From contig NW_019211454.1 of assembly GCF_002443255.2 (NCBI RefSeq), positions 60,164,894 to 60,228,893 of the forward strand: DNA of 64,000 bases, written 5' to 3'. Shown one piece after another: positions 23,401 to 35,600 of this stretch; position 1 is the first letter of the stretch, and each line of letters starts with the position of its first letter. The DNA is from Varroa destructor (taxonomy: Eukaryota > Arthropoda > Arachnida > Mesostigmata > Varroidae). A program made the translations under genes and the position numbers. Below the pieces are notes generated by a model, which did not search any database, was not told the origin of the DNA, and was given only the letters and a program-made list of their open reading frames with translations.

Positions 23401-26400
23401 GAAAATTGTCTATCCATAAATGAATCCATCGCAGTGGCTCTTGGTTTATCATTTCTACGATGCAAACGCTCAGATTTTTCTCTCTGCTTCTTTCTCAGAT
23501 CGCCCCCAAGCCCCCAACGTTCCTTGGACCGGGCGTCCATTGCCAAAACGAGCCCACCGGAGTGTATTGTGAGGACTGAGCCTATCGTAGCGTCGTTGAC
23601 CTAATGCTGCTGCTAATGCTGACCGAATGATATCTCTTCCGTTGAAACGTCGTTGACTGCCATCGTCATATGGACGGAACCAAGTGCGAAGGAGCGAAGG
23701 TTAGATGATGCTAACCACAACGCCGATGATGGCGACAACGGCGCGGCCTGAACGAACGCAACGCCTCTGATCGCTTACTAAGTCCTGCCATATACACTAA
23801 TTACATTGACGTCCGACCGTCTAGTCTGCTTCATTGGCAGCCATCACAAGATGATTCTTTGTACTTGGTAAATCTCTGCCTAGATTCAGTGACTCGGACA
23901 AAATGACTTACAGACAGATGCTCTATATATTATTGACCAGACATCACAGACAATCAGTTCATAAATACGATCACACCCAAATACTCGATGCTCTCCTAAT
24001 AATGCCTGAGACGATGCTAGAGACTCGATTCGGGAATGGTCATCGTTGAGGTCGGGCTCGTACGAGACATAACCACCCCGTACCGTAAAACGAACGGTTC
24101 GACTTCGGTTCTTTTTTCATATATCCATAGCTGCTAATTATTGAAATTGACTGCGTGTACAATTCGAACGCGTACAATTTAGAAAACACCGGAATGGTAA
24201 GTTTTTCTCCTTTAGCTTCAGTATATTGACAATGCAGATATGCTACTGTACTTTGGATAAACATGTCGATGATAAGCAAAAGATGCAATTTACTCTCGCC
24301 CGCCATGTTTACAATCACCGCAATGCTACCAATTTGCGCTCACAACGTTTGTTAAGGGCCTGATCAAGAAATAGACTATGACGAAACTCCTCCTACATCG
24401 TCTGTCTATTCTTAGTTTTCAAGCACAGACAACAAGGGTGTTTAGCCATTTTCTTTTTGTCTCACACATCTAACGAGATCTAACATGAGAAAAACTCCCT
24501 CACGAAGGATACACCAGGAGACGGCAGTAGCCATCATTATGGTTCAACTCGCCAGATATGCAGAGAGCATATTGTATTGGAAACTCTCATTACCTCAGCA
24601 TACTGCAACGAGAACGTATCGTACAACTATTTCACTTAGACTGCCTAGATTGCAGCATGTAGCATTGATCTCATCGACTCAAGTTGATTGAAAAACTAAC
24701 CATACAATATATGTGCGTTCTGAACCTTCCATATTGTCATATACTATAATAAATAGAATGGTAAACGTAGCCGGAGAAATCATTCTAATCTGATACGTAA
24801 GTTTATAAAAACAACAAGGTAACAAATATATTTTGAGGTCAAAAGATGCTGCCAAGAAGCAAATATCAGTCTGAATGCGTAAATACTCAGCCGAGACAGA
24901 CGGAATTCGATAACTGCTCATTCAATCACGATGACAGCAGCAAAGTATTACAAGCCGCCCCATCTGCAATCTACAGTATTAAACTTCACCTGATCCATGT
25001 ATTTGGCATTAAGACACAACCCATTTTCGTCATCAGACTCTTTCGCCAAATACGGTTCCTAGCACAAACACGTGTCTACGTTAAGCGGTAAGAGCTTTGG
25101 CTCTTACCAGACGTGATTCCATACACGTCGCCATTGCCCCTTTGCAAAGATCTGTGCTGATCAGACTAACATTATACCGCACTAATTTGGTACCCTAATA
25201 CGCGCGGAAAGGCCCACACATGCAGAGATCGGAAACCCTGTCGTGCCACCTCCCTTCCAATGGCCGAGAGAAAGATGGCCTTGCAAATCTAAGCTCATCC
25301 AGTTCCACTATCTACAAGTACTCCCTTCTGCGAGCAGCCACCATTGCCGCTCACGCACGCAGACACTTGCGAAAGGACATACGCCCAACACTATTGTATT
25401 CACGTGACGTCTGGATGACCTGTGTTTCAACGGGACGTAGTACTTGGGTTCGTCCTGGGCAACGTCAACTGTCTTGGGCATTCGATTTCCTGACAACGCG
25501 TCGACATAGCTGAAGTTTAATGCTGCCGGCTATGTAGTGGCCAAAAACGCTTTTGTCGAATGGGTCGACTTGCTTGGTTCCTGGTACTTGTTTCGCATTG
25601 TAACCAGGATTGCCGTAGAGCCGCATTAAACCCATATGAAAAATGTATTCATCTCAACTACTTAGAGAGCAATGGCTTTCTTCTACCTTAAGCTAGAATC
25701 ACCAGTAGCGAGACCGATCCGACATCGAGCTATTGTCGCCCTGAGGTCATAACGAAGTGCGTCGTCCTTAGGACGATTAAATTTGACAATTGAAATAAGC
25801 TGGCAACGAATAGTTGTGTATCTGAGAAGCTTCGCCTTGCATATAATAAAGCTGTAATACATATATAATATTCATACATGCCATAAGCGGGTTGGTTAAA
25901 CGTTTGAAGAAAAGCTTTTTATATTACGTTACGCGTATAAGTAGTACGCGCTTAAGAACCGGACCAAACGTGCCCTGTTCGTTACCTGAGCGACTTCTGA
26001 AATACGCTGTTCTAGGAATGATGAATTTTGCCTATAAAGGACTAAGAGCAAACGACGTGACCCGGACTAACAAATAGGTACCACCGCAAACTATACAAGC
26101 GACTTCTAGAACAAGGGCAGGCCGCAGCAAACACGGTGGGCGCGTGTAAACGTACAGGACTTTAAACACCAAAGAGCTTTCTGAAAACACCTCCAGAGAC
26201 CGGTGCAAATTAATATTAGTTAGGTCTTTAATGTCGTATTTATACAATCACGTCCAGGCAGCTACACGGTGTGATACAATAGGACGGGCAGTATAACACC
26301 TAGCGTTGAAATGTGCTTTGTTACACGAACGTATAAGCACAGAACAATTGCGTTATCAGGCTACTGCACGTGCTCCGTAGATGTTTACTTTTCAAAACAT

Positions 26401-29400
26401 CATCATACGCCATATTTTGCCATAATTCAGAGATTGATTATTATCATTGCTAGCATTAAGTGGTGCTACTCTACTGTAGAAATGCCGTAAGCTTGTTAAG
26501 GGAAACATTTGCTCATACCATATTTTAGCGCAGATTAACGTAATTTCACCGATACCCCCTAAACCCACAAATAGTCCAGCTTATTTCGTCACGCATATTT
26601 GCCTACAACGCTAAAATAATAACGTTTTTTCTATTCATTTCGCTTCGGCTCCAGCTAACTTTACTCCCAGCTAACGCTGTTTAACTGATGGCTGGGGCAT
26701 TCTATTTATCAGACGTTGTTTCGCGCCCGTCGATATGATATACCTGGGTTGGATTTGATATTACCCGATGTACGCAGTTGCTCCTATGCAAGTACCGGTG
26801 CAAAATGACCGTTGCGGCGTTAAACGCGAAGTTTTATTACTGACCGAGAGGTCAGCATGGAAACAGACGAAATTGGTCCCCGCTGTTCTCAGTTAATCGA
26901 GATTAGCCCAAACAAAACAACCTATAAGGCCGCGTAGTCTGCTGGCCGCCATGATCGGACGGTCCATAAGTCAATGTACCTGGGACAGACAGCAGCGTCA
27001 GCCGCGACATCAAGGAACATTTTATATACAAATAGTAGCAGAACAACCTACGGAAACGTGAATAATCTTTGCGTTAGGATTTAACGACAATCTGCTGTAC
27101 GTAAACTAGCTTGTTGACCAAAGATAAGAGATATCGTAGGGACCAGTTTTGAAGACGTTCCATCTTTAAGCAGCTCAAATTTGGAAGAGTCATGTTGAAG
27201 CAGCAAGAAACACAGGACCCCGAAAGTGGAGCCTTTTTGTCGCGTCGGCTCACCACGTCGTGGAGTAGATCAACTGTATTTCCGCCGAAACCATTAGTTC
27301 AACGATGTTTAGGTATATAGAGTTGATACTAATTTATCATACATGCAATCATATCGACGGTTGAAGACAGCGGGCATCTAGCGCACGTTACAAGTAATGC
27401 CCGTCACCCTTCCTATCTAGGGCGATTCTTCGAGCTCTATTGCTCGAGGTTACACCTCCAGATTAATACCTACGACACTTGCTTTTGTGACCACTGAGGA
27501 ATCCGTTGAATCGCATCGAATTTCTCCAATCTATCCAGTTTTACTGAAAGATACTCTTTGTTTTCCTTTTCTTGCTTGCTTGCCTTTCTCTTCTAATAAG
27601 TACCTTAATGATGTGACGTCTTCCTCCAGGGCTAGGCATTGCCTTCAGTCGGAGTTCGCGATACTACTATCTGTCTGCTTCTCAAAGAAACAGACAGACT
27701 GCTAACTGAACCTACGTTTCTCTCTGTGTCCCGTAAGAACAGAGGCGATTACGCAATTGCCTTCGGTCGTTGATTGAGTCGGCCATTTTTCTACCAATAA
27801 CGGTTCGATCACATGCAGAGCTTTTTATGACATCTTTAATGTTTGTTTTCTGCGTATTACATGTATAAATTGTTGTTTGATTACGGTTCGTTACTTATTG
27901 GTGGTAAAGTTAATTATTAAAGATACAATAATAATAATAATAATAATAATAAAGATAAATAATTAAAGAGAGTTGAGGCATTGCTCGCAGTGAGCGTGGT
28001 TATTACTGTATCTAATTGTATCGCTTTAAGGGCGTGCAATAAAAACATGTAACGCAGTATAATAAGCGCGCTCCGACGAAATGCTAAAAAAAAGTTATCG
28101 CTTACCATTAGCATGATGCGGGGGGCCATGTGGGTGAGGTGGGGGTGGTGTCATCGTCGCGAAGTAGTTACTTAGAATGTTGGCGATATACGCATTCTGC
28201 ATAGGACCAGTGCCTTGTTGGCCAGCACCTCCAGGCGGTCCAGGTGGTCCGGGTGGTCCTTGTGGTGTATGAGTCATACTCTGTCCACCTACGGGGGTTG
28301 CGGTTCCTTGCCGCCCATTCGGATGGCCCTCACCGTACAGGTAATTACTGTGCTGTGACGTCTGGCCATTAGCGACTGCACACTGATTGGCGGCCTGCTG
28401 GATTGCAGACGCCAGGGAGAACTCATCCGTCTGTAAGCTCAATGGACAATCCTTGGGAGGTGTGCCTGTAAAGTGGAAGAATGACGAAAAGACAACGACA
28501 GAACGGTAGTCGAAAGAAAAACACCATTGCCGAATAGGCCGGCAATAAGCACTGTGTTAGAAATATTAAATGAGTAAAGGGTAAACACCAACGTAGGAAA
28601 ACACAGTAACATGTCTATTCAAGGAGAGCAAGGATCATAAGAGCAGTTATACCTCAATAGTTTTATGCGACGACCTCTGTCACTACCTCACATCATTGAA
28701 GATTTGTTCATTTATGAATTCGAAACAAGGAGGCAACCTCACATTATCTGGGTAGCTATTGTGCATCTGTCTTAGTGCGTTACCATGATAATCATAAACA
28801 TGCAAGTATCGCTAGTTCAAATTCCAGCGTTGGCAAATGCTTTCTATGGCATATTGCTACCGTCCCGTTTCATATATTCGTTGGAGATAAATCCAGCAAG
28901 ACTTCTTTGAAGTAAAGCTTAACCGTTTAGGTACGAGACTTTAAATAACTTAATATCTAGGCATTCCAAACACTACATGGCGAATCGCTGCGTTTGGCCT
29001 GTTTAAAAAATTGGCCATTAGCTCTATGGTAATTAATACTGATCATAAAAATATCTATATATTATGGATATGTAGTAGGTAGTCCTCCGCTGTCCTATAC
29101 GCAGACATAAATAGCAAGTCTCCACCAAGGTATCGTTGAATGATCGATCATTCCATTATAGCTTTCTATAAAAACGGACTACGTGTAATTGTGTAAAATC
29201 AAGTGATTTTTTAATGGTTCCATCCGCTTGTTATTGCATAGGTTGATCTTAGATTGTAGGAGAGTTAATTACAGATTCTACACTGCTGAATACGTAAACG
29301 TCTAGTAATAAACAAAGGCATGCCTATGAACTCGGGAAAACATCAACCTGCAACTTTCTTAGTAGTAGAGTTCTGAATATAAAGAATGCGGTATATCTGC

Positions 29401-32215
29401 AAATAGTTTAGCAACAACCATTGGCTTTTGGTTCATACGCGGCTAAAAGAAAACGCTAAAAGAATGGTGCACTGTATGACACAAGAGGGACCTTTATAAC
29501 ACTTATAAACGGAAAAAAACAGTCGTACATATATATCCTCCTATAATCTGCGTATCTACAAAAATATCTACATATGATAGAGTCAATTTTCTCTTTTAGG
29601 ACGATATCCGAGGTAGATACACTAGGAAACGTCCATTCTGAATCTAACGTCTCCTTTTTTACAAGCACAAAACAGCTCAATTGACGTCCAGTGGTTAGAG
29701 ATACTGTATTTGATGGTTGACTTCCTGCACAGTGCTATCAGCCCCTCAAGCTATATTTTTATTTTTATGTTACTTTTTTTCTTATATAAATTCAACAGCT
29801 ATCCCACAGTTCTTTAGCAGGGTCAAAGAAGTATTTTACGATTTTTAGAACCGCTCAGTCATTCTCCAAGCCCTAATCATAGTGGCGGACAGAGATGAAT
29901 GCTCGGTTTTAATGGCAAGATAAGTGACACGGTTAGACATTCAGACGACACAGCTCATGGTTCCATCCTCTATGCGATCCTCTTAACTGAATCGCGTTAT
30001 GGGTTGCTCCCGTTCAGCAATCGCTTGTAACGCACCAGCCGCTAAACGGGACAAAGGTCTAATTTTAGTTGTTGCCCTATTCAGCATACGGGTCGCTCTT
30101 CGCCTGTTGATTTCAGAACGTGTGTGTTCGGCAAACCGGGCACTATTCTACATAGGGATATAGACAGTGCCGCTTTACATGGCCATAAATAGGCTAGTGG
30201 ACTAATAGACGAAGTAATCACAATAGGACATTGTAGAAACGCTTGCCATTGTCAATATATTATATCATAGGCAGATGTTAAGCATCGATAATTTAGATCA
30301 CCTTCGACCTCACTAAATTGTAAACGTTTTACTGAAGTTCTTTCTGAGTTTGAAAACCAAGAGAAGTCGTTAACTGCCAAAGTCAGATGACATTTTCACA
30401 TTAGAACAATATTTTTGGCACTAGAAAGCACCACCGCATACACAAAAGTACGGTCTGTAACCTGCTCTATTATAAATGAATCCATTAAAATTATGCATAA
30501 AATTAGCGAAAATGTCACTATAATAATGGGTTCGATTGACAACGCAACAACCTAATCAGTTGTAGACAAGCAAAAAACACACGACAAGGAAATCTAAGTT
30601 TCCGAAGATCGAATTGTTCCTAACTTACCAGGAATAAAAATGTCAGGGTCGAATATAGCCATAATCTCCCCCAACGAACGTCAAATATGACGAAAAATTA
30701 AGATCGAATATCTTTGTGTACGGTTGCGTGCAGAGATGTTGTATCTATGACGATGACTGTTCAACTAACGAGTTATTGAAATTGAAAAAATTAATTTAAA
30801 AAGAAGGTGACTTTTGTTCAAAGTTACTCCTAAGAGTAGATTGGAAGCAAGCATTATTAGCCGAGTCGATGAACTTACAGAACGCCAAACACAAATTCTT
30901 AATTTTCCTCATTCTTAGTGGGCCTTATGAGGGTAACGCTTAATATCGTCGTTTCTAGATGAGTACAGATGCCTGTTTCGTAAACTTGTTAGCCTCTATC
31001 ACACAAGAATTGAGGTTAGAAAACCATTCAGCTGCTTGCGCAATGACCGCACCATCGCCTCTATCTGTTATCAGCTTGACCTTTAGAGACATGCTGCCGA
31101 TCTGTATCACATCTACGCATCGGCGATATGGTTGAATATAGCTTATCAGCTGATCGTCGCATGTAAACAAATCGTGGATTGAAACATCAATCCTGAGAAG
31201 ATCTCAACCAGTGAATTTGCACACTAAGGCCATTAAAGGTCAAAGAGGATTTCATAGAAGAGCAATAGGATGAGCTCATTGCCTCGACACAGCCTCTACG
31301 GTGGGTCGCGGTAATCACTACAACAGCTAATGGTAACAGACTGCGAAATAACTACTATATTTATTTATAGAGAAACATAATATAGGATGGCGGATGGATT
31401 CACAAATAGGATATTGGGCGTTAAAGTAAATTACTTGAGATAGGTAACAGGACAAGTGATACCGGAGAATCAGGGAGGACGAGAATCAGCGAGCAACAAG
31501 CGGCGTCCAACAGGTTAGACTGAATAAAACTTAAGGTTTGGGTTAATTATTAACGCTGGCCCATTTACCGTTATAGATATCTGCACTACTAAGTGCAGAA
31601 CGCGGTTCCTTCAAGACGAAGCACGGCAATAAAAACAAGCATGGGAATGGCAGGGTAAACGGTCTTGTTAGTGGGAGTAACGATGGCGGCCGGACTGGTA
31701 CACTAGCGACAAAGCATATTTTATCGAGAGCTAAAACGTCTCAGTATAAAAATTCGTTGTTTAATCTTTTTTCAAGGTACGCTATTAGGACTACACCCAC
31801 TTGTTCCTGTCGATACTCACACATTAACATGTAAAAGACACCCGCTCAATTTATTAGTAATATTATTGTTGTCATGTTGGCGATGATTATATGAAACATT
31901 AACTTGTTTTTATCTATCAGCCACTGAAAACCGTTAACTTTCAACTTAAACACGTTACCATTACTATTAATATGATCATTATAATTGTTGTTATTACTAT
32001 ATGCGTTGTCATGCACTTACGATAATAGTCCTTACTGCCGCCCGGGGTCGAAGCAAGCTGAACTAAGGCACTCCCACTGCCGCTAAGTGAGAGGGGTGTG
32101 GAGGGGGACGCTACAGAGGAAATTGATGGGGATGTACATGATGAGGGTGAGGATGAATTATTGTCTATTGCTGATGCTTGATGGTGTGGATGTGAAGGGC
32201 GATGCGAAGTAGCTA

Positions 32216-32250
<35 letters not shown>

Positions 32251-33032
32251 ACACCATGGTGATGCAGCTGCTGGTGTTGTTGTTGTTGTTGTTGTTGCTG
32301 ATGGTGGTGGTAGGAAGAAGGTGGCTGGGGTGGATGTGTTGGGGAAAGGTCGCTGCTGCTGCTGGCGCCACCGCCGCTATTGTTCATCGTGACGAAATCA
32401 TGATGGTGGTTACTACTATGGTGATGAAAGAGCTGTTGCTGCTGGTGATTATAATGGTGGTGGTGATGGTGATGCGCGCTGTTAGTCAGAGAATGCGGAT
32501 GGCCTATATGGGCATTGTTGTGACTCTCCAGGTGGACGACGACGCCCTGCTCTGATGGAACTGCAGTCGAGCAGCCGCTGCTGCTTGGAGAACAGCCACT
32601 GCTATTGAGACTATTGCTCCTGCTGATGCCGCCGCCGCCGCTGCTGCTACCGCTACTGTTGCTGAGTTCACTATCATGGCTAGTAGCAGTATTAGAAGGC
32701 ATAGCTGCAGTAGTAGATATCTGACTGCCGTTGCTATTGGCTACCCACTCACCGAGCACGTATTCGGCCATTTTGACGCCAAGGCCGGGATCACCGAGTG
32801 AGTCCTGCTGATTGCCACTAGCATTTGGATGGCTACTGGGTAGGGCGTTGGGTACTGCTAACGGAGCTACGCCATGGTGGCCTGTGTGACCGCTACCGGG
32901 GTGCAATGGCGTCGACGGCGCCGTGTTCCACGTCGAGGACGTCAACGAAAGCGATTCAAGCTGGGTCTCGAGCGATACTCCGACTCCGCCGCCGCCGCCG
33001 CCGCCACCGCCACACTCTCTGCGCCCGGACAT
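20286..33032 (-). CDS. pum: Pumilio-family RNA-binding protein, seven-exon gene model (906 aa)
   Basis: Post-transcriptional repressor: PUF proteins bind UGUANAUA elements in mRNA 3' UTRs in the cytoplasm and recruit deadenylation and translational repression factors. The model joins 33032-32021, 28465-28106, 22781-22643, 22228-22005, 21742-21376, 21114-20706 and 20495-20286. Each junction has a GT donor and AG acceptor, phases agree throughout, and the total is 2721 nt including TAG. Residues 1-540 are largely low-complexity, with the conserved [11 protein letters not shown] motif at 84-94. Residues 545-890 form the PUM homology domain. The second helices read SRFIQ 580, NYVVQ 616, CRVMQ 652, NHVMQ 688, CRVIQ 724, NYVIQ 760, SNVME 796 and NYVVQ 835, which is the canonical R1-R8 set. 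The family is usually longer (over 1000 aa), so the middle region is short or an exon is missed. The C-terminal cap is divergent. Confidence 0.93.
20706..21114 (-). CDS. pum: pumilio coding exon 6 (PUM repeats 5-8)
   Basis: The acceptor is gaaatag and the donor gtaagt. The exon encodes residues 702-837: [13 protein letters not shown], then CRVIQ (R5), NYVIQ (R6), SNVME (R7) and the first residues NYV of R8. SNVME in R7 is the canonical triad that reads the first U or G of the site. The loop between R7 and R8 ([13 protein letters not shown]) has a different sequence from the Drosophila one. The donor falls inside R8, and the next exon restores NYVVQ. Confidence 0.97.
21376..21742 (-). CDS. pum: pumilio coding exon 5 (PUM repeats 1-4)
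   Basis: The acceptor is ttggtag and the donor gtaagt. The exon encodes residues 580-700 with SRFIQ (R1), NYVVQ (R2), CRVMQ (R3) and NHVMQ (R4). These carry the expected edge-on and stacking residues S/R/Q, N/Y/Q, C/R/Q and N/H/Q for bases 8 to 5 of the RNA site. Identity to animal Pumilio is visibly high around each second helix (for example [13 protein letters not shown]). It ends with GG of a split Gly codon completed by the next exon. Confidence 0.97.
21846..21876. repeat. (AC)n(TA)n microsatellite in a pumilio intron
   Basis: Compound tract in the 262-base intron between coding exons 4 and 5. Confidence 0.85.
22005..22228 (-). CDS. pum: pumilio coding exon 4 (Gly-rich linker and start of PUM-HD)
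   Basis: The acceptor is cttttag and the donor gtaagg. The first half is Gly/Met/Pro rich. A basic stretch ([12 protein letters not shown]) then leads into the N-terminal cap of the PUM homology domain, [21 protein letters not shown], the counterpart of the family's F-R-N-N-R-F-P-N-L-Q-L-R-D-L segment. It ends in QDQQ plus one base, so repeat 1 is split by the intron, and the next exon continues with SRFIQ. Confidence 0.95.
22229..22642 (-). other. pumilio intron between coding exons 3 and 4
   Basis: 414 bases, gtgagt donor to cttttag acceptor. Nothing else seen. Confidence 0.85.
22643..22781 (-). CDS. pum: pumilio coding exon 3 (Pro/Tyr-rich linker)
   Basis: A small exon between an atttcag acceptor and a gtgagt donor. 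It encodes residues 459-503 plus split codons at both ends. The content is Pro, Tyr, Met and Gln rich, starting [14 protein letters not shown] and ending NNFYDM. It links the N-terminal disordered region to the basic segment before the PUM domain. Phases 2-in and 2-out match both neighbours. Confidence 0.9.
25088..25109. repeat. short perfect hairpin
   Basis: GGTAAGAGC and GCTCTTACC pair over 9 bases with a 4-base loop, within a pumilio intron. Confidence 0.7.
27926..27952. repeat. (AAT)n microsatellite
   Basis: About nine AAT units in the pumilio intron just downstream (in gene direction) of coding exon 2. Confidence 0.95.
28106..28465 (-). CDS. pum: pumilio coding exon 2
   Basis: The acceptor is tttacag and the donor gtaagc. 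The exon finishes a split Arg codon (C + GC), encodes residues 339-457 and leaves one G of the next codon. It begins [15 protein letters not shown] and continues into a Gln/Ala-rich helix-like stretch, a Pro-Gly-Pro collagen-like run and a Pro/His-rich end. No known domain is visible. The join is supported by exact phase agreement on both sides. The same phase also allows splicing from the alternative first exon at 30629. Confidence 0.92.
28466..32020 (-). other. pumilio intron between coding exons 1 and 2
   Basis: 3555 bases, gtaagt donor to tttacag acceptor. Its one noteworthy content is the candidate alternative first exon at 30629-30662. Confidence 0.75.
30629..30662 (-). CDS. pum: candidate alternative first coding exon of pumilio
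   Basis: Inside the intron between coding exons 1 and 2, an ATG at 30662-30660 (context gattATGG, favourable -3 A and +4 G) opens [11 protein letters not shown]. It ends at a strong donor (G|gtaagtt) after one base of a codon. That phase is exactly what exon 2 needs, giving Gly-Thr-Pro-Pro at the junction. The product would lack the poly-His/Gln/Ala region and be about 580 aa with the full PUM domain. Animal pumilio genes commonly use several promoters. No transcript evidence is available here, and a chance donor cannot be excluded. Confidence 0.4.
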
Positions 33033-33035
33033 GTC
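32021..33035 (-). CDS. pum: pumilio coding exon 1 (N-terminal low-complexity region)
   Basis: The exon follows a clean acceptor (tttgcag) and starts GAC ATG. I take this ATG (33032-33030) as the start because an acceptor just precedes it and the context has G at -3; an untranslated exon must then lie further upstream. It ends after one base of a codon at a strong gtaagt donor. Residues 1-337 include a Gly run near the N-terminus, the [11 protein letters not shown] motif typical of PUM1/PUM2-type proteins, and Ser-rich, poly-His, poly-Gln and poly-Ala tracts coded by near-pure CAC/CAG/GCT-type repeats. The region is expected to be disordered and repressive by analogy with the family. Whether translation begins here or in an upstream exon is not settled. 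Confidence 0.88.
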
Positions 33036-33799
33036 CTGCAAATCAATAACAAGCAAAACCATATAAAAGCCAATCAGTCTGAACGTGTAATATTATATCT
33101 TTATAATAATTTATTAAAAGTGTGTCAAAATGTACTACACTTTTTTCAAGGATTATGTAAAACAACTGTCATCGCAATCTGCCTGGAGATCAATTTAGTA
33201 AACTTTTAGCCCCACTGCATGCCCCCTGACAATATTCTATCGTCGTTAGTGGCCATTAATTTCATACGAACAAGCGGTACATCTGGGAGGATTCAACAGG
33301 GACATTTGTTTTCATTCATATTACAATCTTTGTAGTGAAGTTTTCCTTTAGCGATATGTTGCGGTACACTTGCTGAGGACACCTGAGTTATCTTAGCAGT
33401 CTTCACGAGATTCTTCCGGCGCGATTCGACAAAGGGGATCCAGCTAGTCGTAGACTAATAGCCAATAAAAACATTTTCATCTCGAACAATCCATTGAGAT
33501 CGAGCCCTCAGATGCGTTTGGGGTTGACTTTTCAATCAAGTTTCACATGGACGTATTTTAATCAATAGAAGGACTCTATACGGGTGTACCATTGAGATTT
33601 AGCTACAGTAAATGAAAATGTTACGATTTTTTCCCTCGAAATGATACGCGGAAATAAGACAGTCTAATTAACATATCGAATAGTGAGCATATTTCCCAAA
33701 AATTTTCCAGCCCTCATCTGCTTGGTAACAAATAAATTTTTGTACTGCAAATATATATATATGTATTTGTTTGAAATTGGGGTCGTATCGGCATGTACT

Positions 33800-33841
33800 C
33801 TATATATATATATATATATATACATACATATATATATATAT
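33800..33841. repeat. (TA)n microsatellite
   Basis: Interrupted TA tract with a TACATACA break. Confidence 0.95.
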
Positions 33842-34729
33842 GCACTGTATTTCACGCAACTGAATTAGAATGGACAACAAGTATGTTGACAGATAGTACA
33901 CACATTGGAACAGAATAGAAGTAGGCGTAAAACGAAAAATCAGACAAAATACTGAAATCGTTTGTCATTGCCTCCATCAAGCAATAAATTACGAAGAACG
34001 CGAAGTTAGATTTTGCACGTTCATGATACATCCGAACGTTAACAAAAAAAAAAAAACAAAAAACGAGAAGGACATAATAAATAGGCGTAAATAGTAGAAC
34101 TTTTGAGTGGATTTTGTGCGAAATCACAACCAAATACACCGCCGTTTAGCTCTAAAACGTTCAGTCTTCGACAGAACCATCTTACTAAAGTTGAGAAAAA
34201 AAATGAGCCTAACATTTTTCTACATTGAAATCCTTAGAAAGTTCCGTATCTTTCGGCAGATTTACTAAATGAATAATGTACGACGAAACCTGAAGCATTT
34301 TAAATTCGGAAAGGCCAGTTGCTGTTAGCGCTAATGACAGCAAATCCGGTAAAAGCATAAGCAGAATGTGATAATTAACCATGCTAGAGGTTGACTTTGC
34401 AGCTTTCATTCGCTCTTCTCGTCCCTCTAAAATCCTCATCTTGGACGTCGAGAACAACTTATGGTTCAGGAACAAATGACAAAATAAAAGTAGAAGAAAT
34501 CACTAACACAGTACATCAGTAGATGCATACCGTCGCCCGCCGTCTGTGCACGTGTCCTCCTATAGCTACCCGGTTTCCATAACGTCAAAGCGAACCCCGT
34601 CAGCCGCAACAGCAATAGTGACAGCGATAACAGAAACAACAACGACACTCCGTTACCGCTTCTATAGCAGGCGCACAGCGCGGTGTTTACTGCCGAATGC
34701 TACGCGTATCGGGTTGCCGTCGTCACCAT

Positions 34730-34770
34730 CGTCGTCACCGTCGTCGTCGTCGTCGTCGTCATCATTGTCG
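34730..34770. repeat. (CGT)n triplet repeat
   Basis: GTC/CGT-type triplets with small interruptions, in a non-coding context. Confidence 0.85.
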
Positions 34771-35580
34771 TAATCGTTATCAATGGCCGGCCGTTGTCTG
34801 ACGATGGCAATACCCCATCAATCCAACCTTCCCGCCTTCGGTGTCGCACGCACACATTTGTGTAGACGCTTTTATTCCAAACGACAGTGACTTGAGATAT
34901 CACCTGCTGTTGCAGCTATCGCCTAACGTCTCTGGCGGCACAGGCCCAACAGCCATAACAAAATGATTGCGATCGATGGAAAAGTTGGAACACATGATCT
35001 TTGTCTCTCTAGGTTTCTCACTGCTTGATTAATGTGACCCGCCGACAAGGGGGCAATGAGCCCCAGTTGGGATCCGGCTAAACCTTTAGATACATGCTTA
35101 CTGGTCGGCCACAATACCAAGTACCATTAAGTTCACTCACAAACAAGTGTCATTCATGTTCTAGCCAGCAGCTACTGACAAAACGATAGAATGAAACTAT
35201 GGCTGTAATGTTATCGTGAGGATGAGCAGTCCAGATGAGCTATCCTGATAAATTTGCTCGAATAAGGGACCGACACGGGGACGACGGCATGCAACGATTG
35301 TTAACAGAACCACGCAGAACTAAAGAGCGAATTGGTACGTATAGAAGAAGATGAAAACAGTCGCTGCGGTGGTCTGTATGCTATCGGGAACCACTTACAA
35401 TTTACCACACCACTATTATTCACAGATATATTTCTGGTATTCGTCAACCTATCCGCCTATGGTAAGAGCGGGTAGGTATATAAGAGTGTGGACAAAAAAT
35501 GAAAAATTCTGGTGAGAATTACCAGCCGGTGCTAGCAGTGTACGCTTATTGACAGACCGTCTGTAATAAAATTGCAAACG

Positions 35581-35600
35581 TTTTTTTTTTTTTTTTTTTT
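35581..35600. repeat. poly(T) tract
   Basis: Twenty T residues. It could be the tail of a minus-strand retroposed sequence, but nothing recognisable adjoins it. Confidence 0.85.

Larger units (their letters stand above)
22782..28105 (-). other. pumilio intron between coding exons 2 and 3
   Basis: 5324 bases, gtaagc donor to atttcag acceptor. Holds the short hairpin at 25088 and the AAT repeat. No further phase-compatible conserved exon was recognised, though an undetected small exon is possible because family members are longer here. Confidence 0.75.

Noticed and set aside
28740..28850. Possible tRNA, because of a GTTCAAATTCC B-box-like word
   Set aside because: The flanking bases do not form a T-stem or acceptor stem, and no A box is correctly spaced.
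31941..32018. C-terminal extension of the first pumilio coding exon
   Set aside because: The strong gtaagt donor at 32020 and exact phase match to the next exon show that the continuation is intron.
32202..32555. Plus-strand frame rich in Ser, Leu and Val
   Set aside because: Antisense shadow of the triplet repeats in the pumilio exon.
35581..35600. Poly(T) tract as evidence of a retroposed gene
   Set aside because: No recognisable coding sequence, A/B boxes or target duplication adjoins it.
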